NCBI RefSeq assembly: GCF_051401765.1
Contig: NC_135064.1
Location: forward strand, 29,526,287-29,590,286
Length of the DNA: 64,000 nt
Direction of reading: 5' to 3'
Source of the DNA: Calliopsis andreniformis
Lineage: Eukaryota; Arthropoda; Insecta; Hymenoptera; Andrenidae
Below are positions 9,707-24,276 of this stretch, piece by piece. Under the pieces are notes generated by a model. That model did not search any database. It was not told the origin of the DNA and worked only from the letters and a program-made list of their open reading frames with translations. The position numbers and the translations under genes are program-made. Each line of letters begins with the position of its first letter. Positions within the stretch are counted from its first letter, which is position 1.

Positions 9707-10870
9707 CGTATAACGCGAAGAAATAACGAGGGAGTTGCCTTCCGTGACTTTCACGGACGAAGAGGAGCATTCTTCGTCTCCTCTTTACCACTTCGTCCCC
9801 AGTAAAAGCTGCTATCGTCGTTATTCTCTTCTTCTTCATTCTTCTTCCTCCTCATTTTTCTTCTTCTTCGTCGTCTGCGTCTCGACAGTTGTTCTTCTCT
9901 GCTCTTGTCTCTCACTCTCGCGCTCGTTCTCAACGGTACACACCTACGAGAAAAGAAGAATTTACAAACGAATCGGGGAAGAATTTTCAATACGTATAAC
10001 GCGAAGAAATAACGAGGGAGTTGCCTTCCGTGACTTTCACGGACGAAGAGGAGCATTCTTCGTCTCCTCTTTACCACTTCGTCCCCAGTAAAAGCTGCTA
10101 TCGTCGTTATTCTCTTCTTCTTCATTCTTCTTCCTCCTCATCGGTCTTCTTCTTCTTCGTCGTCTGCGTCTCGACAGTTGTTCTTCTCTGCTCTTGTCTC
10201 TCACTCTCGCGCTCGTTCTCAACGGTACACACCTACGAGAAAAGAAGAATTTACAAACGAATCGGGGAAGAATTTTCAATACGTATAACGCGAAGAAATA
10301 ACGAGGGAGTTGCCTTCCGTGACTTTCACGGACGAAGAGGAGCATTCTTCGTCTCCTCTTTACCACTTCGTCCCCAGTAAAAGCTGCTATCGTCGTTATT
10401 CTCTTCTTCTTCATTCTTCTTCCTCCTCATTTTTCTTCTTCTTCGTCGTCTGCGTCTCGACAGTTGTTCTTCTCTGCTCTTGTCTCTCACTCTCGCGCTC
10501 GTTCTCAACGGTACACACCTACGAGAAAAGAAGAATTTACAAACGAATCGGGGAAGAATTTTCAATACGTATAACGCGAAGAAATAAAGAGGGAGTTGCC
10601 TTCCGGGACTTTCACGGACGAAGAGGAGCATTCTTCGTCTCCTCTTTACCACTTCGTCCTCAGTAAAAACTGCTATCGTCGTTGCTATCATCGTCAGCAT
10701 TATTCTTCTCCTCTTCATTCTTCTTCCTCCTCATCGTTCTTCTTCTTCTTCCTCGTCCGCGTCTCGACAGCTGTTCTTCTCCGCCCTTGTCTCTCGCTCT
10801 CTCGCTCGACGATACACACCTACGGGAAAAGAAGAATTTACAAAAGAGTCGGGGAAAAACTTTCGATACG
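9707..10870 (+). repeat. CT-rich subrepeat array, unit 2 (4 copies)
   Basis: Copies begin at 9707, 9993, 10282 and 10568. The last is the terminal type, with the insertion GCTATCATCGTCAGCAT. Confidence 0.93.
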
Positions 10871-12025
10871 AGATCGCGATCGGTTTGAGTGCGCGGTGCA
10901 CACGAGGGTAGAATTTACTCGCGAACGGGGACGCGCGTTTTTAACGGAACGACTACAGAAATCAGGGGACAGCAACCGTACAGACTCGCGATAGCTCTCG
11001 AACCCAACCACCCCTCCATGCGGATTCTTCCATATTTTCGCGTGTCAAAATTAGCTTTTTAACAATTCGATTATCGAGCCGCGGGGGAACCTCGAACGAA
11101 TCCTGGAAGAAGACGCCACGGGCCAACGAGATAATCGTCTTACACGGCTCTCTCTCTGTTGCTTAAGAATCTGGAGAAAACGGAAGGAAAAGGAACGTTG
11201 ACGCGTTGACTTCCGACGTAGAGATAGTACAAAGGCCGGTGGTGTCTCGAGGGAGAAAAATTCGAATCACCCGCGGAGAGGAATGCCGGGAAAAAGGAAA
11301 AAAAACATCAAGCGACAATCATTTTTCTTCACTGCTTCACTACTTTCCAGCGCGAAGCGTTCCGTCGGGAAAATAGTTTTTCAAAAAAACAAGAGTAGCG
11401 TAGCTTCAAGTTCGTTTCCTACCCGTCGCGGGACGTCGAAGGGTGACGAAACCACACAGCACTGCCCGAACGGGCTAACATGATAGGGCGTCGCTTCGGA
11501 GACGATCTCGGGATAAGTCCGTAGAATACAGAACCGCGAGACGTCGAAGAAGGGCGAAACCATAATTCACTGCCCGCGAGGGTTAGCTATACAGGGCGCT
11601 GCTTCTGAGACGATCTCGCGGACTTGCTCGCACGAGGGGATGGATTTCTCCCCCTCTCATACTACTAATTACAATTGGCGTCGTCCCCTTATGGCGAACG
11701 CCTCGATGATGAGAGCCTCGATCACTGGATCCGCGGACGGCAGAGGGGCTAGCCCGTAGAAGCACGCGGTAGAGTTCTCGCCCACCCCACTTGCAGTAGA
11801 GTCACGCGGGGACGACGCCCACCGGGCTACTCGCCGACGGCGCGGAGCGCAGCGACAGGGGGGCGCGACGAATCACACACACACCGCCGGGCACCTCTTC
11901 GACGCGACCGAGACACGCGCCGACGGTCACCCCTTCGGCGCGGCGTCCACACGCGCCGACGGTCATTTCTTCTCGCCGCGACACACCCGCACACGTCCAG
12001 GGGACAGCGCGACCACGGCTTGTCG

Positions 12026-12902
12026 GACCGCGACACCTCTTCTCGCGAAGTCGACCGCGACGCGCCGCGACACATCGCCGACACACCGCCGACACCACCG
12101 CGACTCACCCGCACACGCCCGCCCGCCGAGGGGACAGTGCGATCACGGCTTGTCGGACCGCGACACCTCTTCTCGCGAAGTCGACCGCGACGCGCCGCGA
12201 CACATCGCCGACACACCGCCGACACCACCGCGACTCACCCGCACACGCCCGCCCGCCGAGGGGACAGCGCGATCACGGCTTCTCGGACCGCGACACCTCT
12301 TCTCGCGAAGTCGACCGCGACGCGCCGCGACACATCGCCGACACACCGCCGACACCACCGCGACTCACCCGCACACGCCCGCCCGCCGAGGGGACAGCGC
12401 GATCACGGCTTCTCGGACCGCGACACCTCTTCTCGCGAAGTCGACCGCGACGCGCCGCGACACATCGCCGACACACCGCCGACACCACCGCGACTCACCC
12501 GCACACGCCCGCCCGCCGAGGGGACAGCGCGATCACGGACCGCGACACCTCTTCTCGCGAAGTCGACCGCGACGCGCCGCGACACATCGCCGACACACCG
12601 CCGACACCACCGCGACTCGCCCGCCCGCCGAGGGGACAGCGCGACCACGGCTTGTCGGACCGCGACACCTCTTCTCGCGAAGTCGACCGCGACGCGCCGC
12701 GACACATCGCCGACACACCGCCGACACCACCGCGACTCACCCGCACACGCCCGCCCGCCGAGGGGATAGCGCGATCACGGCTTGTCGGACCGCGACACCT
12801 CTTCTCGCGAAGTCGACCGCGACGCGCCGCGACACATCGCCGACACCACCGCGACTCACCCGCACACGCCCGCCCGCCGAGGGGACAGTGCGATCACGGC
12901 TT
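12026..12902 (+). repeat. GC-rich subrepeat array, unit 2 (7 copies)
   Basis: Copies begin at 12026, 12156, 12286, 12416, 12538, 12658 and 12788, giving pitches of 130, 130, 130, 122, 120 and 130 bp. Confidence 0.95.
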
Positions 12903-15900
12903 ATCCGCTCGTGCTTTTGCCGAGTCGGATCGCACGAGGAAGTCCACGAGGAGGGCCTTTTCGTCTTCTTTTCTCTCTTTCCCCCTTTTCTCTTCATTCC
13001 TTATGATTTTCCTCATAGAGGAGAGGCGATTCTTCGGGGAGACTGGAGTGGAGAAATTCCGAAAAACTGAAAAGAGAATCGGGGTGAGAGTTGTCTTCAA
13101 CGACTCTAACCTAAAGTAGAAATTAAAGTGAGAATACCTTTTAATAAATTCAAAAAAGATTCTCAAAGGTTTCGGGATGGAAGGGCTCGAGTCTCTGGTG
13201 GAGAATCGCTTCTCGAAATTCTTCAAGCTCATGCGACGCTTCCCTCTCGGCGAAACGAAGTAAAGTAGAGTGTAGTATAACCTAGAAAATTAAAAGAAAA
13301 CCACGAGACATTGAAGGAAAGGCGAAACCATACTACTCTGCCTAGTGTGCATGACAGATAGGGCGCTGCTCTGGAAATGATCTCGAGGACGCGGAAAATT
13401 TTACACGAAACTTCCATTCAAGTATTTGATGAGACATTGCAAGGTAGACTATATAGATACGCGAGGATAGAGTTCTCGAAGAGAGAGAGGTTGGGGGGCT
13501 GACTCAAACTGCTGTCGCAAGGCATTTGGATAGAGACGTTGCCCACCTTTCTGCTCTGAGGGTCGTTGCACAAAGATACAAGATACGGTAGAGTCGCGAA
13601 TTTCCGTCGGACACGAGCGGGGAGAGGGGAGAGCTCAACCGACGGAAGAGAGAGAGGGCACAGGATTATGCACTCTCACGGGAGACCTTTGGAAAACTGT
13701 AAATAAAATTGAATATGTTATTTCTTGCTTGACGAAGTCGCTGGCCAAAGCGTGAGGAAAACGCACGGGCGGCGCGCTGAGGGGGGAGGGAACATGAGCA
13801 ATGGACGTTTGATATTTTTGAGTTTGCTTTGCTGTGAAAGAGTGAGTTTGTTTGCATGACAATTGAAGAGAGAAGATCGTAAGCATCACCTGGAAGACTG
13901 GGGGGCGGAAGGGAGGGGGCATAGCGAGGGAAATGATTAAATAATTCATTAACTAAGTAACCGAGAGGGCCACGAAAATTGACGTAAGGGGAAAATGGAA
14001 ATGCGTAGAAAGATGATACGTTAGAATCGAGACGGCTAGAGGATATACGAGAGGCGAGTAAAATAAACAGGGAACCGAAGTGGCGAGGACGGAGAGGCGA
14101 CATTAGAGAGGAGAAGGTCGAGGAGAAAATAAATAGTCGTAAACATGCAGAGGAAAAGTAATTAGGCGCGCCGGGTAGTTTAGGAATCGTTTTTCAAAAT
14201 CGAACACTCTGGAAAAATGAGCATTGTAAAAGGGGGGAATTAACGCACAATGCGAAGGCAGGGGCGGTCGGGAATAACGGGACTTAGTACAGGTCAGGGA
14301 ACGAATATTCGTCGGTACGCGGAGAAATAAAATAATAAATGCGAAGAGAATAGGAAATTACTTGAGATAGGACACGCGAGAAACAAAAGACGAAACATAG
14401 GGACACGGACGGGATGAGCGGGACGAGGAGAAAAATAACAAATAGAATCACGAACGAGTATAGAAATATAAGAAAATCGCGAGGCAAATTGATAGAGGCG
14501 TAACGCGAGGGACGCGTATGTCCAAGGAAGGGCACCGAGACACACAATCTAACGTGTTTGCGACTGACGTTTGATTAATAAGAGAAGTAGAGTAATTACC
14601 GTATCTGGTCGACTGTACAGCTGAGGGGAAGATGCTTTGCGGGTCCCTTCGGCGAATCAGCAATCTGCGAAACTGTAAAAATAGAAGCTTACATATCGAG
14701 ATTTGATCAAACGATCAGCGTCGCACTCGCGTCGGGGTGTTTGCGTAACGCGTAGTACGCGAAGATAAAGGAAATAGGAACAATCGTAGGGGTAAGAGGA
14801 TGATAGGGAATACTTTAATTACGATACTAATTGATGTTACGTGACTCGCGGACGAGCTGTCATCGGCGGGAGAGGTTAAAAGAATCGCGAGAGCCACGCG
14901 TGGTCGAGCGGGAAAAACGGGTACAGACGAGCGAGGGTGTAGGTAAAGAAGATCGTTAGCACGAGGGTAAGAGTCGGTAAAAAGTTAAAGGTAAAGAAAC
15001 ATTAGAGAAGAAGTCAGGTATACCGACGCGAACGAGAGTGTTCGGGCACGACTAGAATAGGGCGGCAACGGCGTTAAGGAAGGGGCGCGTAAGGGGATTC
15101 GGACGGGAACGGAAAGACAGCGCGGACGGACGAGAAATAGATAACTGAGCCGCGAAGGTGCGTAGCCGGAACGCTAGAACGATAGCAGGGGAAATTCAGA
15201 TTTTAAATCTTAGGAAAATTCTACACTTATATGCGTGCACACGTGTATATGTGCATGGGCATAAGATAAAACTCAAATACCGTGCACATACGAATAGCGA
15301 CGTAAGCAGCGAAAACAGTTGGGAAACCGTACACATCGAAAGTCTGTAATCGTAGAAATTATAATCACGTATAGGGATATGAATCGGTAAAGATGTCGCG
15401 CGGAAACACGAAACGGTATAGAAGAACGAACAGGGGAAAAGGATTCTTAGTCCATAGTCGGGCGGGTGAAACCAGTAAATCACGGGGGCCGAGCCGGTTG
15501 CAGGGCTCGGGGGGAATATCGAAAGTAGCCGTGGTTAAGCGGCATGCACCGAGGCACCATCCTGGGATGGGTGAACGAGCGTTTTCACACGCCTGAAATC
15601 TCTCGAGGCGTCGTTCTCATTAAGAATGGTATGGTGTCACTCCCTCTTTCTCGGGGAGTTTCACGAGAGTAGAGTGATTCTTCTTCGCCTATCAAACAGG
15701 CAGGCACTCCTCCACCTAGCGGGTGGAGGGACTCGCGGGGAGAGTGGAAGAGGCTCTCCGCGAGATTTCGAATTTTTCGCTAACGAGCGAAACATCAAAA
15801 GACAAGTAATTCTCGAGGAAACCCCGAGCGATTGCGAAGAATTATTATTTTTCCCGTTCTTTTCTTCTCTTCCCGCGGACCGCTCATTTGAGCCTCTCCT

Positions 15901-17131
15901 TTCGTTTGTGGCGTTCTACGGAGGGTCAGGGGAAATTTGGAAAATTCCCGAACAACCGTAGTACGTGAGGGTGATAAAAATTAAGAGAAAGCGCAGTAAA
16001 GAAGGCGAATCGTAAAACGATAAATAGTAGGGACGGTGGAGTGCTGACCAGATGTGCGACGGGTAGATGCATTTTTATATTCTCTCTCAAGGCCTAAAAA
16101 TGCTGAAAGAAAAGGGAAAAATCTAAACAAAGAACAGGGAAAGCTGTAAAAAGGCCCGTTCGAAGTTTCACGCTCGTGAAGGACTGCAGATGTCCGAAAA
16201 CACGTGCGAGAAACAATTACAGAGAACGTTCGAGAAGACTTTCCTTTTTCTTTGAATGGAGAATCTCGAGAGCATTTTTGAAGGAAGGTTTAGGAGACAA
16301 TCGCGTAAGGGTGGCCACGTGCTCTTCGTCGTCACTCGCTCGATTGTTCGAATCGGTCATCTGTTTCTTGTCGTTGGACATCGTTTCCCTGCCTAGAGAC
16401 AGGGGATGGGACGGAATGAGGAGCTGGCCGAACAATGGCGAGGTCAAACGAGAAATCTTCAACGAGTCATTTTTAATTCCTTACAAAACATTGCTCGCAC
16501 GCTCTCTTCCGTTCGGGTAAAATCACGCCTGGTAACGGGAGATTCTCGACTTCGTCTTCTGGTACGCATGCTGCGGCTGTCTCGCTTCGTCCCCTCTACG
16601 GCACGCTTCTCGTCGGCGTGGGTGGAGGGACAACGACGAACGAGAAGAGCCGAGATACTTACAAAATGGCGGCTTCTCGGAGGAGGGTGGTACCGGCGTT
16701 CGTATGCACCCTCGGGGAAGTTCGATGCCTGGAAGGTAGAGAGGGGGTACAGGAGCACGGCCTCCACCGGAGGCGGCGGTGGAGGCGCCGATCAGTGCTG
16801 ACCAGTCTTCCGACGTGAAAGCATCCCGAGCATCCAAAGCATTCTTTATCGACTTCCGAGTCTTCTCTCGCGTATGAACACTTAGTGTTTGTCGTGTGTG
16901 CGTGGTGACATCGCTAGCGACGCGATCAGTGAAGCGAATTTATTTGGACACTATCGCACTCGTCTTCTATCAAAAAACTCTGAACACTTATAGTGACAAT
17001 TTGACTTGAGCTTGGACTCTTTGTATTTGTGTGCGCAGTGATTCACACGAGGTCCAGACGAACAACTGCGAGGGGACGCAAAGGCCGCCGTGCTTCAAAG
17101 CTCGTGAAGGTAGGAAACCGATTAATCTCAA

Positions 17132-18009
17132 CGTATAACGCGAAGAAATAACGAGGGAGTTGCCTTCCGTGACTTTCACGGACGAAGAGGAGCATTCTTC
17201 GTCTCCTCTTTACCACTTCGTCCTCAGTAAAAACTGCTATCGTCGTTATTCTCTTCTTCTTCATTCTTCTTCCTCCTCATTTTTCTTCTTCTTCGTCGTC
17301 TGCGTCTCGACAGTTGTTCTTCTCTGCTCTTGTCTCTCACTCTCGCGCTCGTTCTCAACGGTACACACCTACGAGAAAAGAAGAATTTACAAACGAATCG
17401 GGGAAGAATTTTCAATACGTATAACGCGAAGAAATAACGAGGGAGTTGCCTTCCGTGACTTTCACGGACGAAGAGGAGCATTCTTCGTCTCCTCTTTACC
17501 ACTTCGTCCCCAGTAAAAGCTGCTATCGTCGTTATTCTCTTCTTCTTCATTCTTCTTCTTCCTCCTCATTTTTCTTCTTCTTCGTCGTCTGCGTCTCGAC
17601 AGTTGTTCTTCTCTGCTCTTGTCTCTCACTCTCGCGCTCGTTCTCAACGGTACACACCTACGAGAAAAGAAGAATTTACAAAAGAATCGGGGAAGAATTT
17701 TCAATACGTATAACGCGAAAAAAATAACGAGGGAGTTACCTTCTGTGACTTTCACGGACGAAGAGGAGCATTCTTCGTCTCCTTTTTATCACTTCGTCCT
17801 CAGTAAAAGCTGCTATCGTCGTTGCTATCATCGTCAGCATTATTCTCTTCCTCTTCATACTTCTTCCTCCTCACTGTTCTTCTTCTTCTTCGCCCGCGTC
17901 TCGACAGTTGTTCTTCTCTGCCCTTGTCTCTCGCTCTCTCGCTCGACGATACACACCTACGGGAAAAGAAGAATTTACAAAAGAGTCGGGGAAAAAAGCT
18001 TTCGATACG
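17132..18009 (+). repeat. CT-rich subrepeat array, unit 3 (3 copies)
   Basis: Copies begin at 17132, 17418 and 17707. The last is the terminal type. The first has the CTCAGTAAAAACTG variant otherwise typical of terminal copies. Confidence 0.93.
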
Positions 18010-19162
18010 AGATCGCGATCGGTTTGAGTGCGCGGTGCACACGAGGGTAGAATTTACTCGCGAACGGGGACGCGCGTTTTTAACGGAACGACTACAGAAA
18101 TCAGGGGACAGCAACCGTACAGACTCGCGACAGCTCTCGAACCCAACCACCCCTCCACGCGGATTCTTCCATATTTTCGCGTGTCAAAATTAGCTTTTTA
18201 ACAATTCGATTATCGAGCCGCGGGGGAACCTCGAACGAATCCTAGAAGAAGACGCCACGGGCCCACGAGAGAATCGTCTTACACGGCTCTCTCTCTCTTG
18301 CTTAAGAATCTGGAGAAAACGGAAGGAAAAGGAACGTTGACGCGTTGACTTCCGGCGTAGAGATAGTACAAAGGCCCGTGGTGTCTCGAGGGAGAAAAAT
18401 TCGAATCACCCGCGGAGAGGAATGCCGGGAAAAAGGAAAAAAAACATCAAGCGACAATCATTTTTCTTCACTGCTTCACTACTTTCCAGCGCGAAGCGCT
18501 CCGTCGGGAAAATAGTTTTCGGAAAACAAGAGTAGCGTAGCTTCAAGTTCGTTTCCTACCCGTCGCGGGACGTCGAAGGGTGACGAAACCACACAGCACT
18601 GCCCGAACGGGCTAACATGATAGGGCGTCGCTTCGGAGACGATCTCGGGATAAGTCCGTAGAATACAGAACCGCGAGACGTCGAAGAAGGGCGAAACCAT
18701 AATTCACTGCCCGCGAGGGTTAGCTATACAGGGCGCTGCTTCTGAGACGATCTCGCGGACTTGCTCGCACGAGGGGATGGATTTCTCCCCCTCTCATACT
18801 ACTAATTACAATTGGCGTCGTCCCCTTATGGCGAACGCCTCGATGATGAGAGCCTCGATCACTGGATCCGCGGACGGCAGAGGGGCTAGCCCGTAGAAGC
18901 ACGCGGTAGAGTTCTCGCCCACCCCACTTGCAGTAGAGTCACGCGGGGACGACGCCCACCGGGCTACTCGCCGACGGCGCGGAGCGCAGCGACAGGGGGG
19001 CGCGACGAACCACACACACACCGCCGGGCACCTCTTCGACGCGACCGAGACACGCGCCGACGGTCACCCCTTCGGCGCGGCGTCCACACGCGCCGACGGT
19101 CACTTCTTCTCGCCGCGACACACCCGCACACGTCCAGGGGACAGCGCGACCACGGCTTGTCG

Positions 19163-20042
19163 GACCGCGACACCTCTGCTCGCGAAGTCGACCGCGACGC
19201 GCCGCGACACATCGCCGACACACCGCCGACACCACCGCGACTCCGCCGCGACACACCCGCACACGCCCAGGGGACAGCGCGACCACGGCTTGTCGGACCG
19301 CGACACCTCTTCTCGCGAAGTCGACCGCGACGCGCCGCGACACATCGCCGACACACCGCCGACACCACCGCGACTCACCCGCACACGCCCGCCCGCCGAG
19401 GGGACAGCGCGACCACGGCTTGTCGGACCGCGACACCTCTTCTCGCGAAGTCGACCGCGACGCGCCGCGACACATCGCCGACACACCGCCGACACCACCG
19501 CGACTCACCCGCACACGCCCGCCCGCCGAGGGGATAGCGCGATCACGGCTTGTCGGACCGCGACACCTCTTCTCGCGAAGTCGACCGCGACGCGCCGCGA
19601 CACATCGCCGACACCACCGCGACTCACCCGCACACGCCCGCTCGCCGAGGGGACAGTGCGATCACGGACCGCGACACCTCTTCTCGCGAAGTCGACCGCG
19701 ACGCGCCGCGACACATCGCCGACACACCGCCGACACCACCGCGACTCACCCGCCCGCCGAGGGGACAGTGCGATCACGGCTTGTCGGACCGCGACACCTC
19801 TTCTCGCGAAGTCGACCGCGACGCGCCGCGACACATCGCCGACACACCGCCGACACCACCGCGACTCACCCGCACACGCCCGCCCGCCGAGGGGACAGTG
19901 CGATCACGGCTTCTCGGACCGCGACACCTCTTCTCGCGAAGTGGACCGCGACGCGCCGCGACACATCGCCGACACACCGCCGACACCACCGCGACTCACC
20001 CGCACACGCCCGCCCGCCGAGGGGACAGTGCGATCACGGCTT
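19163..20042 (+). repeat. GC-rich subrepeat array, unit 3 (7 copies)
   Basis: Copies begin near 19163, 19296, 19426, 19556, 19667, 19787 and 19917. The last has GTGGAC in place of GTCGAC. Confidence 0.95.
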
Positions 20043-23000
20043 ATCCGCTCGTGCTTTTGCCGAGTCGGATCGTACGATGAAGTCCTCGAGGAGGGCCTTT
20101 ACTTCTTCTTCTTTTCTCTCTTTTCCCCCCTTTTCTCTTCATTCTTTATAATTTTCCTCATAGAGGAGAGGCGATTCTTCGGGGAGACTGGAGTGGAAAA
20201 ATTCCGAAAAACTGAAAAGAGAATCGGGGTGAGAGTTGTCTTCAACGACTCTAACCTAAAGTAGAAATTAAAGTGAGAATACCTTTTAATAAATTCAAAA
20301 AAAGATTCTCAAAGGTTTCGGGATGGAAGGGCTCGAGTCTCTGGTGGAGAATCGCTTCTCGAAATTCTTCAAGCTCATGCGACGCTTCCCTCTCGGCGAA
20401 ACGAAGTAAAGTAGAGTGTAGTATAACCTAGAAAATTAAAAGAAAACCACGAGACATTGAAGGAAAGGCGAAACCATACTACTCTGCCTAGTGTGCATGA
20501 CAGATAGGGCGCTGCTCTGGAAATGATCTCGAGGACGCGAAAAATTTTACACGAAACTTCCATTCAAGTATTTGATGAGACATTGCAAGGTAGACTATAT
20601 AGATACGCGAGGATAGAGTTCTCGAAGAGAGAGAGGTTGGGGGGCTGACTCAAACTGCTGTCGCAAGGCATTTGGATAGAGACGTTGCCCACCTTTCTGC
20701 TCTGAGGGTCGTTGCACAAAGATACAAGATACGGTAGAGTCGCGAATTTCCGTCGGACACGAGCGGGGAGAGGGGAGAGCTCAACCGACGGAAGAGAGAG
20801 AGGGCACAGGATTATGCACTCTCACGGGAGACCTTTGGAAAACTGTAAATAAAAGTGAATATGTTATTTCTTGCTTGACGAAGTCGCTGGCCAAAGCGTG
20901 AGGAAAACGCACGGGCGGCGCGCTGAGGGGGGAGGGAACATGAGCGATGAACGTTTGATGTTTTTGAGTTTGCTTTGCTGTGAAAGAGTGAGTTTGCTTG
21001 CATGACAATTGAAGAGAGAAGATCGTAAGCATCACCTGGAAGACTGGGGGGCGGAAGGGGGGGGGCATAGCGAGGGAAATGATTAAATAATTCATTAACT
21101 AAGTAACCGAGAGGGCCACGAAAATTGACGTAACGGGAAAATGGAAATGCGTAGAAAGATGATACGTTAGAATCGAGACGGCTAGAGGATATATGAGGGG
21201 CGAGTAAAATAAACAGGGAACCGAAGTGGCGAGGACGGAGAGGCGACATTAGAGAGGAGAAGGTCGAGGAGAAAATAAATAGTCGTAAACATGCAGAGGA
21301 AAAGTAATTAGGCGCGCCGGGTAGTTTAGGAATCGTTTTTCAAAATCGAACACTCTGGAAAAATGAGCATTGTAAAAGGGGGGAATTAACGCACAATGCG
21401 AAGGCAGGGGCGGTCGGGAATAACGGGACTTAGTACAGGTCAGGGAACGAATATTCGTCGGTACGCGGAGAAATAAAATAATAAATGCGAAGAGAATAGG
21501 AAATTACTTGAGATAGGACACGCGAGAAACAAAAGACGAAACATAGGGACACGGACGGGATGAGCGGGACGAGGAGAAAAATAACAAATAGAATCACGAA
21601 CGAGTATAGAAATATAAGAAAATCGCGAGGCAAATTGATAGAGGCGTAACGCGAGGGACGCGTATGTCCAAGGAAGGGCATCGAGACACACAATCTAACG
21701 TGTTTGCGACTGACGTTTGATTAATAAGAGAAGTAGAGTAATTACCGTATCTGGTCGACTGTACAGCTGAGGGGAAGATGCTTTGCGGGTCCCTTCGGCG
21801 AATCAGCAATCTGCGAAACTGTAAAAATAGAAGCTTACATATCGAGATTTGATCGAACGATCAGCGTCGCACTAGCGTCGGGGTGTTCGCGTAACGCGCA
21901 GTACGCGAAGAAATAGGAACAATCGTAGGGGTAAGAGGATGATAGGGAATGCCTTAATTACGATACTAATTGATGTTACGTGACTCGCGGACGAGCTGTC
22001 ATCGGCGGGAGAGGTTAAAAGAATCGCGAGAGCCACGCGTGGTCGAGCGGGAAAAACGGGTACAGACGAGCGAGGGTGTAGGTAAAGAAGATCGTTAGCA
22101 CGAGGGTAAGAGTCGGTAAAAAGTTAAAGGTAAAGAAACATTAGAGAAGAAATCAGGTATACCGACGCGAACGAGAGTGTTCGGGCACGACTAGAATAGG
22201 GCGGCAACGGCGTTAAAGAGGGGGCGCGTAAGGGGATTCGGACGGGAACGGAAAGACAGCGCGGACGGACGAGAAATAGATAACTGAGCCGCGAAGGTGC
22301 GTAGCCGGAACGCTAGAACGATAGCAGGGGAAATTCAGATTTTAAATCTTAGGAAAATTCTACACTTATATGCGTGCACACGTGTATATGTGCATGGGCA
22401 TAAGATAAAACTCAAATACCGTGCACATACGAATAGCGACGTAAGAAGCGAAAACAGTCGGGAAACTGTACACATCGAAAGTTTTGCAATCGCAGAAATT
22501 ATAATCGCGTATAGGGATATGAATCGATAAAGACGTCGCGCGGAAACACGAAACGGTATAGAGGAACGAACAGGGGAAAAGGATTCCTAGTCTATAGTCG
22601 GGCGGGTGGAACCAGTAAATCACGGGGGCCGAGCCGGTTGCAGGGCTCGGGGGGAATATCGAAAGTAGCCGTGGTTAAGCGGCATGCACCGAGGCACCAT
22701 CCTGGGATGGGTGAACGAGCGTTTTCACACGCCTGAAATCTCTCGAGGCGTCGATTCTCATTAAGAATGGTATGGTGTTACCCCCTCTTTCTCGGGGAGT
22801 CTCACGAGAATAGAGTGACTCTTCTTCGCCTATCAAAATAGGCAGGCACTCCTCCACCTAGCGGGTGGAGGGACTCGCGGGGAGGGTGGAAAAATGCTCT
22901 CTGCGAGATTTCGAATTTTTCGCTAACGAGCGAATCATCAAAAGACAAGTAATTCTCGAGGAAACCCCGAGCGATTGCGAAGAATTATTATTTTCCCGTT

Positions 23001-24276
23001 CTTTTCTTTTCTTCTCGCGGACCGCTCATTTGAGCCTCTCCTTTCGATTGTGGCGTCTTACGGAGGGTCAGGGGAAATTTGGAAAACTCCCGAACAACCG
23101 TAGTACGTGAGGGTGATAAAGTTAAGAGAAAGCGCAGTAAAGAAGGCGAATCGTAAAACGATAAATAGTAGGGACGGTGGAGTGCTGACCAGATGTGCGA
23201 CGGGTAGATGCATTTTTATATTCTCTCTCAAGGCCTAAAAATGCTGAAAGAAAAGGGAAAAATCTAAACAAGGAACAGGGAAAGCTGTAAAAAGGCCCGT
23301 TCGAAGTTTCACGCTCGTGAAGGACTGCAGATGTCCGAAAACACGTGCGAGAAACAATTACAGAGAACGTTCGAGAAGATTTTCCTTTTTCTTTGAATGG
23401 AGAATCTCGAGAGCATTTTTGAAGGAAGATTTAGGAGACAATCGCGTAAGGGTGGCCACGTGCTCTTCGTCGTCACCCGCTCGATTGTTCGAATCGGTCA
23501 TCTGTTTCTTGTCGTTGGACATCGTTTCCCTGCCTAGAGACAGGGGATGGGACGGAATGAGGAGCTGGCCGAACAATGGCGAGGTCAAACGAGAAATCTT
23601 CAACGAGTCATTCTTCTTTAATTCCTTACAAAACATTGCTCGCACGCTCTCTTCCGTTCGGGTAAAATCACGCCTGGTAACGGGAGATTTTTGACTTCGT
23701 CTTCTGGTACGCATGCTGCGGCTGTCTCGCTTCGCCCCCTCTACGGCACGCTTCTCGTCGGCGTGGGTGGAGGGACAACGACGAACGAGAAGAGTCGAGA
23801 TACTTACAAAATGGCGGCTTCTCGGAGGAGGGTGGTACCGGCGTTCGTATGCACCCTCGGGGAAGTTCGATGCCTGGAAGGTAGAGAGGGGGTACAGGAG
23901 CACGGCCTCCACCGGAGGCGGCGGTGGAGGCGCCGATCAGTGCTGACCAGTCTTCCGACGTGAAAGCATCCCGAGCATCCAAAGCATTCTTTATCGACTT
24001 CCGAGTCTTCTCTCGCGTATGAACACTTAGTGTTTGTCGTGTGTGCGTGGTGACATCGCTAGCGACGCGATCAGTGAAGCGAATATATTTGGACGTTATC
24101 GCATTCGTCTTCTATCAAAAAACTCTGAACACTTATAGTGACAATTTGACTTGAGCTTGGACTCTTTGTATTTGTGTGCGCAGTGATTCACACGAGGTCC
24201 AGACGAACAACTGCGAGGGGACGCAAAGGCCGCTGTGCTTCAAAGCTCGTGAAGGTAGGAAACCGATTAATCTCAA

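Larger units (their letters stand above)
6661..14074. repeat. Array unit 2 (7414 bp)
   Basis: The longest unit, with four CT-rich and seven GC-rich subrepeats. At 8160-8215 it carries the alternative short segment (haplotype B) also found in units 7 and 8. Confidence 0.95.
14075..21220. repeat. Array unit 3 (7146 bp)
   Basis: Three CT-rich and seven GC-rich subrepeats. It shares variant positions with unit 6, for example the form of the segment after the hairpin near 15,300. Confidence 0.95.

Noticed and set aside
9735..10380. Serine/phenylalanine-rich ORFs of ~118 codons in the CT subrepeats
   Set aside because: They follow directly from the CT repeat and are duplicated with it; low complexity and antisense frames are open as well.
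23358..23912. 184-codon minus-strand ORF in units 4 and 5
   Set aside because: A 4-bp indel in other units splits it into two frames, so it is not maintained.
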